Assembly (NCBI GenBank): GCA_900315665.1
Contig: OMZX01000038.1
Span: 1 to 33,437, forward strand
Direction: 5' to 3'
Length of the DNA stretch: 33,437 nt
Source: an uncultured Eubacteriales bacterium
GTDB lineage: Bacteria > Bacillota > Clostridia > Lachnospirales > Lachnospiraceae
Made by a program: the position numbers and the translations under genes. The notes beneath the pieces were generated by a model. It saw only the letters and a program-made list of their open reading frames with translations. It made no database searches and had not been told where the DNA came from. Of this stretch, positions 1 through 7,213 are shown piece by piece (within the stretch, counting starts at the first letter, position 1; each line of letters starts with the position of its first letter).

Positions 1-1
1 A

Positions 2-583
2 TGTAAGCATTGGACGAACGGAAATGTGCGGTTTGCGTTACTTGGAATAGAGAACCAGGCGACGATCGATGCCGATATGCCGCTTCGCATCATCGGATAT
101 GATGGGGCGGAGTATCGAGGGCAGTTGTTTACGATAAAGACTGAGGATGGAAGTATCCGGCGTAATAAAAATCCCAGGTATCCAGTGGTTAGTATCGTGG
201 TTTATTTTGGAAAGCAGGAGTGGAAAAGGCCGTTGCGTCTTTTAGAAGCGGTGGATGTGCCGAAGCGACTTGAAATCGTGCATGTGAAGGAAATCATGGA
301 TCTTTTTAAGTATGCTTTAAAGGACGATAGATTTAGCCTGGATAATATAACAAAGAGCGGAGAGGAGGTTCCGAATAATATGGCTTCAATCGTAGATGAG
401 TGGATTGAAAAAGGCGTGGTACAAGGTATGGAAAAAGGCAAGCGGGAAGGTGCGATACTTGAGAATATCGAGGTGAGTCATGAATTTGGACTTTCTGTAT
501 GTGAAATCAAGAGCAATATTATGAAGAAGTTTGGGCTCGATGCGACGACAGCGGACGAATACTTGAAACTGGCTGGTATGTGA
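2..583 (+). CDS. Rpn-family recombination-promoting nuclease / transposase-like protein, 5' truncated by window edge
   Basis: The reading frame is open from base 2, and the residues before the GTG at 26 (ending HWTNGN) still fit the family, so the gene starts outside the window. The visible part has the segment FALLGIENQ, followed by DADMPLRIIGYDGAEYR and PVVSIVVYFG. These belong to the PD-(D/E)XK Rpn/YhgA-like nucleases, in which an E or Q in the IENQ region is part of the nuclease core. The C-terminal third, with GMEKGKREGAI, is the charged helical tail usual in these proteins. Rpn proteins are DNA endonucleases linked to RecA-independent recombination and found in accessory DNA. A rho-independent terminator follows. 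Family assignment is firm; biological role is inferred. Confidence 0.8.
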   Translation, partial: CKHWTNGNVRFALLGIENQATIDADMPLRIIGYDGAEYRGQLFTIKTEDGSIRRNKNPRYPVVSIVVYFGKQEWKRPLRLLEAVDVPKRLEIVHVKEIMDLFKYALKDDRFSLDNITKSGEEVPNNMASIVDEWIEKGVVQGMEKGKREGAILENIEVSHEFGLSVCEIKSNIMKKFGLDATTADEYLKLAGM

Positions 584-601
584 GTTGAATACTATTTTGA
601 A

Positions 602-634
602 AGGCGGGGAGGCTTTATGCCTCTCTGCTTTTTT
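602..634 (+). terminator. Rho-independent terminator after the Rpn gene
   Basis: A GC-rich stem (GCGGGGAGGC pairing with GCCTCTCTGC, loop TTTA) is followed by a run of six T. It lies about 20 bases after the Rpn stop codon. Confidence 0.85.
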
Positions 635-750
635 GATATACTTTAAGGCAGATTTAACAAGAGCAGAATATAGCGAGATTAAGCATTTTCTGTCGTTATA
701 GATGGGGTATTAGTTCGTATTGTAATGTCCTGTTTCTCAGAGGTACGGCC

Positions 751-1274
751 ATGACGAATTTCGAGTTTTTGCTGGGGAAATCGGAATATGCGCTTTTTGC
801 ACAGGCAGCAGTGGAAGCGGAGAAGGTATATTATAGCTCCTATGCTATGTGCGCGATGTGCTGCCGATTTATAAGCTTACGCACAACAAGCCGCTTAGTG
901 AAGGAGATTATCAGGAGCTGAATCATGTACTCACATCCGAACTCGGAACAGAGGCGGACTACAAGCGGGAGTTCGGTGATACGCCTTTTGGCCTTCTCGT
1001 TCGGCGAATCGCGAAGCTCGATCATGGTGCGGCGATGGAGGCATTTTCGAGCTTCATCAATGATCAGAATCTCAATGATCGTCAGATTGATTTCGTGAAG
1101 AAGGTGATCGCCTACATCGAACAGAACGGCTATATCGAAGGCCCGGCGGAGCTTCTGAAGCCGCCCTTTGATAAGCCGGTGAGCTTCGTCCGGATGTTCC
1201 CGCCGGCAAAGCAGAAGGAGCTTCTCGACTCGATCAACGCGGTGAGGGACAACGCGGTGAAGATACAGGCATGA
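751..1274 (+). pseudogene. hsdR: hsdR remnant: type I restriction R subunit with large internal deletion and frameshift
   Basis: Two pieces of an EcoEI-type HsdR are fused. The ATG at 751 begins MTNFEFLLGKSEYALFAQAA, which resembles the DUF4145-type N-terminus of such R subunits. Homology to that end runs to about residue 35 (near base 850). After this the frame shifts, and the N-terminal frame stops at 921. From 849 in the third frame runs VRDVLPIYKLTHNKPLS to the stop at 1274, about 140 residues matching the R-subunit C-terminal domain, including LNDRQIDFVKKVI and INAVRDNAVKI. The nuclease and helicase motors (some 700 or more residues in the family) are missing. No hsdM or hsdS is visible. 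Without motor or nuclease it cannot restrict DNA. The C-terminal piece could still be translated from GTG 849, but I see no convincing ribosome binding site. Confidence 0.75.
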
Positions 1275-1288
1275 CACAGGTGTAGTAC

Positions 1289-1353
1289 ATCGCCGCAGAA
1301 GCGATCTGGCCAGTGACATTTGGAGGCCACCGGGTAGATCACTTCTGTGGCGA
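1289..1353. repeat. Imperfect palindrome, AACATTT-hairpin family, copy 1
   Basis: Arms 1289-1307 and 1335-1353 are complementary over 19 bases with two differences. Inside lies CTGGCCAGTGACATTT then GGAGGCCACCGG, which forms a second stem. The CTGGCCAGT-ACATTT core recurs at 31741-31770, and a related form at 6991-7022. No T-run follows, so a terminator role is doubtful. It sits just after the hsdR remnant. Confidence 0.7.
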
Positions 1354-1413
1354 TTTATGCTTTGAACAGGAAGCCCTGAGAAAAAGCTTTTGTACCAACA
1401 GTAAAGAGAAATA

Positions 1414-1422
1414 TGCTAAGAT
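1414..1422 (+). promoter_or_regulatory. Extended -10 promoter for the HAD-like gene
   Basis: TGCTAAGAT (TG-N-TAAGAT) lies 46 bases before the start codon at 1468. A good -35 at the normal spacing is not apparent, which fits an extended -10 promoter. Confidence 0.4.
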
Positions 1423-1467
1423 ACAGCCATATCTCAATAGATATAAGCGCAGTATACGGAGGATCGA

Positions 1468-2106
1468 ATGAACAGAGGAAACAGACTTTTTCTGAGTGAC
1501 TGGGGCGGTGTAGTTGAGCATTCTCCGCAGTGGGACATCAAATGGGCGAACATTGCAAAGAAGCTTAATGCCGGCGACCCGATGAAGCTTCGTCTCGCGT
1601 TTTATGCTGATGACGACCAGGTGGAAAAGGTAGGCGAAGAGGAGGCCAGAGCGTTCCTGGTGAAGGCATTTCGGAAAGCAGGATATACCTTCACCGCGGA
1701 TGAATTTATCAAGGCACATCGTGAGGAGATGAAGACCAATACCTATCGCGAGGATGTCGCGGCTTATCTTGAAAAACTGACTTCGGAGCATGATGTAGGC
1801 ATTTTTTCGGATGTCGGCTTCCTTGATTTGAACCGGCAGAATCGACAGATCGGCATCGGGAAGGTACCATACCGGTTTGTTTTTCAGTCACTTCGGGAAG
1901 GGTGCTGCAAGTATCATGGTATGGATGGGTTTCGGCATGTCGATGAGGTTGTCCGCGGGCAGGGCTATGAATACATCTTCTTTGCGGATGATAATCCGGC
2001 GAACCTTGAGAAGGCGGAGCGCGTCGGCTGGGAAACGCTTCTGTTTAATGACCGGGATGCGCTTACGAAGCTGGAAACAAAGATCCATGATTTTTTTGAT
2101 GAATGA
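1468..2106 (+). CDS. HAD-superfamily hydrolase-like protein
   Basis: A 212-residue protein with ATG after a clear GGAGG at 1457-1461. Motif I is LSDWGGVVEHS near residues 9-19, in the DxGGV form seen in YihX-like phosphatases, although the second Asp of the usual DxD is a Gly. Motif II is IFSD (about residue 112). Motif IV is FFADDNPANLEKAERVGW (about 172-189), with the paired Asp that binds magnesium. The order and spacing of the motifs support a HAD class I fold, which usually hydrolyses phosphate esters. The missing second Asp of motif I, normally the general acid, leaves phosphatase activity uncertain. The substrate cannot be told. It has its own promoter and no operon partner. Confidence 0.65.
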   Translation: MNRGNRLFLSDWGGVVEHSPQWDIKWANIAKKLNAGDPMKLRLAFYADDDQVEKVGEEEARAFLVKAFRKAGYTFTADEFIKAHREEMKTNTYREDVAAYLEKLTSEHDVGIFSDVGFLDLNRQNRQIGIGKVPYRFVFQSLREGCCKYHGMDGFRHVDEVVRGQGYEYIFFADDNPANLEKAERVGWETLLFNDRDALTKLETKIHDFFDE

Positions 2107-2214
2107 TTCTGTGAAAGCGTAATCGAAATAAATAAAAATAAATATGAATAAATATTCTTGCAAGAAATAAATACGTTTAAATAAGCTGGCAGAGGAAAGG
2201 AACAGGTTCAATTC

Positions 2215-2709
2215 TTGAAAATTGTCATTATCGCAAATGTCATTTCACTGATCGGCTCGCTCATGATGGTGGGCACCGGGCTAATCAAGCGGAAGCGGAA
2301 TGTGTTGATCGTGCAGAGCGCGCAGTTCGTGGTCATGGGCGTTTCGAATCTTATGCTCGGCGGCATCACCGGCTGCATCACAAATGCACTCAGCCTCATC
2401 CGGAATTTCGTCACGATGCGGTCACGCCTCACGATGCCCGTGAAGCTTGTCTTTATCGCAATATGGGTCGGAATGTGCCTCATCGTGAACCGTCAAGGAC
2501 TTCTCGGCTGGCTTCCGGTGATTTCCGCCTGCGTGTATACCTGGTTCCTCGATACGGACAGTGATGTATTTCTTAAGATCATCATTATTCTCACGACAAT
2601 CGAATGGGTGTTCTATGACTTCATCCTCATGAATTACAGCGCCTTCGCCTTCGATATCCTGACGCTCATTGCGAATGGTGTAGGCATTGTGCGGATCAAA
2701 CGGCAGTAG
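2215..2709 (+). CDS. YgjV-family integral membrane protein
   Basis: A 164-residue hydrophobic protein with about five membrane segments, among them VIIANVISLIGSLMMVGTGLI at the N-terminus and LVFIAIWVGMCLIV in the middle. The pattern, with GGITGCITNALSLIRNF, matches the YgjV family of bacterial inner membrane proteins, whose function is unknown. The start is a TTG at 2215. The nearest purine-rich sequence (GAGGAAAGGA, about 2192-2201) is unusually far upstream, so initiation may be weak or the start slightly different. The 100 bases before it are very AT-rich (repeated AATAAAT units). It has no clear neighbours in function. Confidence 0.65.
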   Translation: MKIVIIANVISLIGSLMMVGTGLIKRKRNVLIVQSAQFVVMGVSNLMLGGITGCITNALSLIRNFVTMRSRLTMPVKLVFIAIWVGMCLIVNRQGLLGWLPVISACVYTWFLDTDSDVFLKIIIILTTIEWVFYDFILMNYSAFAFDILTLIANGVGIVRIKRQ

Positions 2710-2819
2710 CTGCCAATTTTTGGTGGAACACGATTCGATTATTTTGCAAGACTTCCCACGCATGTACTTAAAAATGTACAATTTGCACTAAAGTTCATAA
2801 ATTATTTACAAAATATATG

Positions 2820-2848
2820 TTGAAAATAGTGCATGGCAATGCTATAAT
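2820..2848 (+). promoter_or_regulatory. Sigma-A promoter for the iron alcohol dehydrogenase
   Basis: TTGAAA at 2820-2825, a 17-base spacer, and a perfect TATAAT at 2843-2848. Transcription would begin near 2855, directly in front of the candidate Rex site. Confidence 0.75.
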
Positions 2849-2858
2849 GACGCAGGAA

Positions 2859-2888
2859 ACGTTAAAAAAATAACAAATGTTTTAACGT
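2859..2888 (+). promoter_or_regulatory. Candidate Rex operator and overlapping dyad
   Basis: ACGTTAAAAAAATAACAA at 2859-2876 matches 11 of the 14 defined bases of the Rex consensus TTGTTAA-N4-TTAACAA. It overlaps a longer perfect dyad of 9-base arms (ACGTTAAAA at 2859-2867 and TTTTAACGT at 2880-2888). Its position just after the start of transcription would let a repressor block elongation. Rex, an NADH-sensing repressor, commonly controls alcohol dehydrogenases in Firmicutes. This assignment is inference. Confidence 0.45.
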
Positions 2889-2947
2889 AGCACAACATAA
2901 CTTGAGCGCTTTGACGCTTCAGATAAAACACAAAGGAGATGTTCATT

Positions 2948-4165
2948 ATGGCAAGATTTACAGTACCAAGAGACATTTATCACGGTAAGGGCTCACTTGA
3001 GGAGCTGAAGAACCTGAAGGGCAAAAAGGCTATGATCTGCGTAGGCGGCGGATCCATGAAGAGATTCGGATTCCTGCAGAGAGCAGAAGATTATCTCAAG
3101 GAAGCCGGTTTCGAAGTTAAGCTCTATGAAGGTATCGAGTCCGATCCGTCCGTTGATACTGTTATGAAGGGCGCACAGGCTATGCTTGATTTCGGTCCGG
3201 ACTGGATCGTAGCCATCGGCGGCGGTTCACCGATCGATGCTGCAAAGGCAATGTGGATCAAGTATGAGTATCCGGATATCACCTTCGAAGATATGTGCAA
3301 GGTATTCGCACTTCCGGAGCTTCGTCATAAGGCTCACTTCTGTGCAGTATCTTCTACATCCGGTACCGCTACAGAGGTTACTGCATTCTCCATCATCACA
3401 GATTATAAGAAGGGCACGAAGTACCCGATCGCTGACTTCCAGATCACACCGGATGTCGCTATCGTAGATCCTGACCTTGCAGAGACGATGCCGAAGAAGC
3501 TCGTTGCACACACAGGTATGGATGCTATGACACATGCCATCGAGGCATATGTTTCTACAGCACACTGCGAGTATACAGACTCCCTTGCAATTCACGCAAT
3601 CGAGCTTATCCAGAAGACCCTTATCGATTCCTACAATGGCGATATGGCTGCAAGAGACACTATGCATGATGCACAGTGCCTTGCCGGTATGGCATTCTCC
3701 ACTGCTTCCCTTGGTATCGTACACTCCATGGCACACAAGACCGGTGCTGTATTCGCAGACTACGGCGCACACATTATCCACGGCGCAGCAAACGCTATGT
3801 ACCTTCCGAAGGTTATCGCTTACAACGCTAAGGACGAGACAGCAAAGGCAAGATATGCAGTCATCGCTGACTACATGCACCTCGCAGGCTCCACCGCTGA
3901 TGAGAAGGTAGCAGCCCTCATCAAGGAGCTCCGTCATATGAACGACGAACTCAACATCCCGCACTGCATCAAGAACTACGGCCCGGATTCCTTCCCGACC
4001 GAGCAGGGCTTCGTACCGGAAGAAGTCTTCAAGGAGAGACTTGCCGGTATCGCAGAAAGAGCAGTAGGCGACGCCTGCACACTCACGAACCCGAGAAAGA
4101 TCGATCCGGATCAGATGGCAAAGCTTCTCACAGCCTGCTACTACGACCAGGACGTTGATTTCTGA
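2948..4165 (+). CDS. Iron-containing alcohol dehydrogenase
   Basis: A 405-residue group III (iron-dependent) alcohol dehydrogenase, likely cytoplasmic, reducing an aldehyde or ketone with NAD(P)H during fermentation. The nucleotide-binding signature GGGSPIDAAKAM lies near residues 94-105. The metal ligands are visible as GMDAMTHAIEAY (Asp and His) and SMAHKTG...YGAHIIHGAANA (two His). The chosen ATG is 2948, nine bases after AAAGGAG; an in-frame ATG at 2939 overlaps that ribosome binding site and is unlikely. Upstream are a strong sigma-A promoter and a Rex-like site; downstream is a terminator, so it is transcribed alone. The C-terminus resembles butanol dehydrogenase-like clostridial enzymes, but the substrate cannot be fixed from sequence. 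Confidence 0.9.
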   Translation: MARFTVPRDIYHGKGSLEELKNLKGKKAMICVGGGSMKRFGFLQRAEDYLKEAGFEVKLYEGIESDPSVDTVMKGAQAMLDFGPDWIVAIGGGSPIDAAKAMWIKYEYPDITFEDMCKVFALPELRHKAHFCAVSSTSGTATEVTAFSIITDYKKGTKYPIADFQITPDVAIVDPDLAETMPKKLVAHTGMDAMTHAIEAYVSTAHCEYTDSLAIHAIELIQKTLIDSYNGDMAARDTMHDAQCLAGMAFSTASLGIVHSMAHKTGAVFADYGAHIIHGAANAMYLPKVIAYNAKDETAKARYAVIADYMHLAGSTADEKVAALIKELRHMNDELNIPHCIKNYGPDSFPTEQGFVPEEVFKERLAGIAERAVGDACTLTNPRKIDPDQMAKLLTACYYDQDVDF

Positions 4166-4184
4166 TTCAACCTTTGACTTACGC

Positions 4185-4216
4185 CGGGGACAGGTGAAAA
4201 CCTCTCCCCGATTTTT
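4185..4216 (+). terminator. Rho-independent terminator after Fe-ADH
   Basis: An 11-base stem CGGGGACAGGT / ACCTCTCCCCG with a GAAA loop and one mismatch, followed by a run of five T at 4212-4216. Confidence 0.85.
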
Positions 4217-4244
4217 CACTTCAATTTTATTGCATCGAAAAACA

Positions 4245-4515
4245 GGAGGCCAACGCAGTGGATGCCAGATGTCCGGTCGGGCGTGACAGAGGGGCACCCA
4301 TAGCGAGCCTAAAGCCGAAAGTCTCAGCTAGCCAGCCAGCACGGACAGGGTAGAAAATCCGGGTTACAACCCCGGATTTTCTAGGCCCATTGAAGGAAAA
4401 ATCCCTTCAAGGATTTTTCCTGAATTGGGCCGGCCCAGTTCGTTTTCGAGCAGCGAGTGAGGGTGCCCCTCTGTCACGCCCGACCGGACATCCGACATCC
4501 ACTGCGTTGGCCTCC
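4245..4515. repeat. 271-bp composite palindromic element with 55-bp terminal inverted repeats
   Basis: The 500-base gap between Fe-ADH and nfnA is mostly this element. Arms 4245-4299 and 4461-4515 are reverse complements at 53 of 55 positions. Between them lie two further hairpins: TAGAAAATCCGGG (4351-4363) with CCCGGATTTTCTA (4371-4383), and GGAAAAATCC (4395-4404) with GGATTTTTCC (4411-4420), the latter clasped by GGCCCA/TGGGCC. No transposase is encoded; an 86-codon open frame across it is a by-product of the palindrome. It resembles a MITE or a folded-RNA repeat. No target-site duplication was recognised. The rest of the gap holds the upstream terminator and the nfnA promoter. Confidence 0.75.
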
Positions 4516-4573
4516 GTCCGGGCTACGCCCGATGTAGACATTGGCAAAATGCACAGTGAAAGCGGATTCACAG

Positions 4574-4601
4574 TTGAAGGATTCCGTCAGAATGATATAA
4601 T
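4574..4601 (+). promoter_or_regulatory. Sigma-A promoter for nfnAB
   Basis: TTGAAG at 4574-4579, a 16-base spacer and TATAAT at 4596-4601, giving a leader of about 58 bases before nfnA. Confidence 0.65.
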
Positions 4602-4665
4602 AGTAACAGTGTGCCGCGGACGAACACGAAGCGGCAAGCAAAACTATTGAGACATGGAGGAGATC

Positions 4666-5550
4666 ATGTACAAAATTTTAAAGGCTGAGCACCTGGTAGG
4701 AAAAGACTTCCTCATGGTTGTCGAAGCACCATATGTTGCAAAGAAATGTGAACCCGGTCAGTTTATGATCGCACGTCTTGGTGAGCTTGGTGAGAGAATC
4801 CCATTCACCATCGCAGATTACGATAGAGAAGCCGGCACGATCACGATCGTGTTCCAGGTTGTCGGCGCATCCACCGAAAAGATGAGCCATCTTAAAACTG
4901 GTGACGAGTTCACCGATATTGTAGGACCGCTTGGTAAGCCGTCCGATCTCATTGCTACCCCGATCGAAGAGCTGAAGAAGACAAGCATCATCTTCATCGC
5001 CGGCGGCGTCGGTGCTGCACCGGTTTATCCGCAGGTCAAGTGGCTCCATGAGCATGGCGTCGAGGCAGATGTCATCCTCGGTGCGAGAAACAAGGATCTC
5101 CTCATCATGGAGGATGACCTTCGTAAGGTTGCGGCCAATGTCTATGTCTGCACGGATGATGGCTCCTACGGTGACAAGGGCGTCGTAACCGATATTCTTA
5201 AGAAGCTTGTGAACGAGCAGGGCAAGCACTATGACAAGTGCATTGCCATCGGCCCGGTTATCATGATGAAGTTTGCATGCCTTACCACAAAGGCGCTCAA
5301 TATCCCGACAGTCGTTTCCATGAACCCGATCATGATCGATGGTACCGGCATGTGCGGTGCCTGCCGTCTGATCGTCGGTGACGAGGTGAAGTTCGCCTGT
5401 GTAGACGGACCTGAGTTTGACGGACACCTCGTAGACTTCGATCTTGCGATGAAGCGTCAGAGACAGTACACAGACGAAGAGCATAGAGCGCTTCTTGAGC
5501 TTGAAGAGGGTGCAACCCATTCGGGCGGCTGTGAAGCAGACAAAAGATAA
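4666..5550 (+). CDS. nfnA: NfnA: FAD/[2Fe-2S] subunit of NADH-dependent ferredoxin:NADP+ oxidoreductase
   Basis: A 294-residue PyrK-like flavoprotein. The FAD-binding segment RIPFTIADY lies near residue 44-52, the NAD(P)-binding GGVGAAPVYPQ near 112-122, and a C-terminal [2Fe-2S] site in DGTGMCGACRLIVG followed by KFACVDGPEF. In the Nfn complex this subunit takes electrons from NADH. It pairs with the following gene, separated by only 15 bases, and the two form the electron-bifurcating transhydrogenase that couples reduced ferredoxin and NADH to NADP+ reduction. The ATG at 4666 follows GGAGGAG; an in-frame ATG at 4654 overlaps that site and is less likely. A lone gene of this type could be PyrK, but the adjacent GltA-like gene favours NfnA. 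Confidence 0.88.
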   Translation: MYKILKAEHLVGKDFLMVVEAPYVAKKCEPGQFMIARLGELGERIPFTIADYDREAGTITIVFQVVGASTEKMSHLKTGDEFTDIVGPLGKPSDLIATPIEELKKTSIIFIAGGVGAAPVYPQVKWLHEHGVEADVILGARNKDLLIMEDDLRKVAANVYVCTDDGSYGDKGVVTDILKKLVNEQGKHYDKCIAIGPVIMMKFACLTTKALNIPTVVSMNPIMIDGTGMCGACRLIVGDEVKFACVDGPEFDGHLVDFDLAMKRQRQYTDEEHRALLELEEGATHSGGCEADKR

Positions 5551-5565
5551 TCGGGGAGGACAATC

Positions 5566-6951
5566 ATGGATGCAATGAAGAGAGTACCTGTTCGTGAACA
5601 GGATCCGAAGGTAAGAGCGACGAACTTTGACGAGGTCTGCCTCGGTTATAATGATGAAGAAGCAAAGGCTGAGGCTGAGAGATGCCTGAACTGTAAGAAT
5701 CCGCGCTGCGTAGGCGGCTGCCCGGTATCGATTCACATTCCTGACTTTATTCAGAAGGTAAAAGCCGGAGATATCAAGGGTGCTGCGGATGTTATCGCAC
5801 TTTCCTCTGCACTGCCTGCAGTCTGCGGCCGTGTTTGCCCGCAGGAAACACAGTGTGAGGGCGTCTGCGTACGTGGTATCAAGGGTGAGCCGGTAGCCAT
5901 CGGTAAGCTCGAGAGATATGTTGCTGACTGGGCAAGAGAGAACAACTATGTGGCTGCGAAGCCGGGCACACCGAACGGTAAGCGTGTCGCTGTCGTAGGC
6001 TCCGGTCCTTCAGGCCTTACCTGTGCCGGTGACCTCGCAAAGCTTGGCTATGATGTGACGATCTTCGAAGCGTTCCATCAGGCCGGCGGCGTTCTTTCCT
6101 ACGGCATCCCGGAGTTCCGTCTTCCGAAAGACAGAGTCGTACAGCCGGAAATTGAGAACGTAAAGAAGCTCGGCGTCAAGATCGTGACCGATGTAGTCAT
6201 TGGCAGATCTCTGACGGTCGATGATCTTCTGAAGGAAGAGGGCTTCGATGCGGTATTTATCGGCTCGGGCGCAGGCCTTCCGAAGTTCATGAGCATCCCG
6301 GGCGAGACCGCAAACGGCTGCTATTCTGCAAATGAGTTCCTCACGAGAAACAACCTCATGAAGGCCTTCAGAAGTGATTCTGATACCCCGATCAAGGTCG
6401 GCAAGAAGGTGGTTGTCGTCGGCGGTGGTAACGTAGCGATGGATGCTGCGAGAACCGCACTTCGTCTCGGCGCTGAGGTACATATCGTCTACAGACGTTC
6501 CGAGGCAGAGCTTCCGGCAAGACGTGAGGAGGTTCACCACGCGATGGAGGAGGGCATCCACTTTGATCTTCTCCAGAATCCGGTTGAGATCCTTACGGAT
6601 GAGAATGACTGGGTAAAGGGCGTCAAGATCCAGCGCATGGAGCTCGGCGAGCCGGATGCTTCCGGAAGAAGAAAGCCGGTTCCGATTCCTGGTGATGTCT
6701 ATGAGCTCGACTGCGATATGGTGATCATGTCCCTTGGTACATCCCCGAACCCGCTCATCAAGTCCACAACCGAAGGCCTCGATACAAACAAGCACGGCTG
6801 CATCATCGCGAAGGAAGAAAACGGTGAGACAACCAAGCAGGGCGTATACGCCGGCGGTGATGCCGTAACAGGCGCTGCAACCGTCATCCTCGCAATGGGT
6901 GCCGGCAAGGCTGCCGCAAAGGGCATCGACGAATATCTGAGCAACAAGTAA
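5566..6951 (+). CDS. nfnB: NfnB: GltA-like subunit of NADH-dependent ferredoxin:NADP+ oxidoreductase
   Basis: A 461-residue glutamate-synthase-small-subunit-like protein. N-terminal cysteine motifs CLNCKNPRCVGGCP (about 41-54) and CGRVCPQETQCEGVC (about 88-102) would ligate two [4Fe-4S] clusters. A Rossmann FAD motif VVGSGPSGLTCAGDLAKLGY follows near 141-160, an NADPH-binding VVGGGNVAMDAARTALRLGA near 285-304, and the C-terminal AGGDAVTGAATVILAMGAGK closes the FAD site. It starts at ATG 5566 after GGGGAGGA. Annotation pipelines often call this gltA, but no large glutamate synthase subunit is nearby and its partner is nfnA, so a role in NADPH supply by flavin-based bifurcation is better supported. 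Confidence 0.9.
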   Translation: MDAMKRVPVREQDPKVRATNFDEVCLGYNDEEAKAEAERCLNCKNPRCVGGCPVSIHIPDFIQKVKAGDIKGAADVIALSSALPAVCGRVCPQETQCEGVCVRGIKGEPVAIGKLERYVADWARENNYVAAKPGTPNGKRVAVVGSGPSGLTCAGDLAKLGYDVTIFEAFHQAGGVLSYGIPEFRLPKDRVVQPEIENVKKLGVKIVTDVVIGRSLTVDDLLKEEGFDAVFIGSGAGLPKFMSIPGETANGCYSANEFLTRNNLMKAFRSDSDTPIKVGKKVVVVGGGNVAMDAARTALRLGAEVHIVYRRSEAELPARREEVHHAMEEGIHFDLLQNPVEILTDENDWVKGVKIQRMELGEPDASGRRKPVPIPGDVYELDCDMVIMSLGTSPNPLIKSTTEGLDTNKHGCIIAKEENGETTKQGVYAGGDAVTGAATVILAMGAGKAAAKGIDEYLSNK

Positions 6952-6971
6952 AATATATTCAGCTGACACAT

Positions 6972-7048
6972 AAAGTGAAGTGAAAGTGCCCCGGTCGTTA
7001 ACATTTGAATGCCAACGGCCGGGGCACTTTCACTTCACTTTTCTGTTT
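6972..7048 (+). terminator. Large terminator hairpin after nfnB; AACATTT-hairpin family, copy 2
   Basis: Arms 6972-6999 and 7014-7041 pair over 28 bases with one G-U wobble. The loop region GTTAACATTTGAATGCCAAC is shared in pattern with the palindromes at 1289 and 31716. T-rich DNA follows (TTTTCTGTTTT), so this copy can act as a terminator. Confidence 0.75.
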
Positions 7049-7100
7049 TGGCTATTATATTTGAAATTTTTGTGAAAAGTTAAACAATACCCTTGCAAGT

Positions 7101-7196
7101 TAGCCGGCTTTGTGGGAAAATAAACAAGGTTCGCGGGCTACGGTCAGAGCGCCTGCGGACGGTAAGTCTATTGGGTTCGTGCAGATGGCATGAACC
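7101..7196 (+). promoter_or_regulatory. Possibly structured mRNA leader of the NifU-like/GGGtGRT operon
   Basis: Stem TAGCC (7101-7105)/GGCTA (7136-7140) encloses a weaker stem CTTTGT/ACAAGG. Downstream a strong hairpin GGTTCGTGC (7174-7182)/GCATGAACC (7188-7196) with loop AGATG ends four bases before the AAAGGAG ribosome binding site. It matches no riboswitch consensus I recognise. Regulation by the hairpin is inference. Confidence 0.35.
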
Positions 7197-7213
7197 GTTG
7201 AAAGGAGATTTAT

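Noticed and set aside
1289-1353. CRISPR or tandem array formed by the recurrent palindromes
   Set aside because: Copies are kilobases apart with no regular spacers, and no cas genes are present.
2107-2200. AT-rich AATAAAT repeats as an origin or regulatory array
   Set aside because: The units are irregular and short; no dnaA boxes or neighbouring replication genes are seen.
3227-4297. 356-codon open frame on the minus strand opposite Fe-ADH
   Set aside because: It is a shadow of the dehydrogenase's codon bias: it has no recognisable domain, is rich in Cys and Val without pattern, and begins inside the downstream palindrome.
4390-4650. 86-codon open frame across the right part of the palindromic element
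   Set aside because: Its composition follows the inverted repeat and it ends in the nfnA promoter/leader; no ribosome binding site or homology.
4678-5736. 352-codon open frame opposite nfnA and into nfnB
   Set aside because: Antisense to two well-recognised genes; no motif, no ribosome binding site, no promoter.
6010-6969. 319-codon open frame opposite nfnB
   Set aside because: Antisense shadow; the plus frame carries all NfnB motifs.
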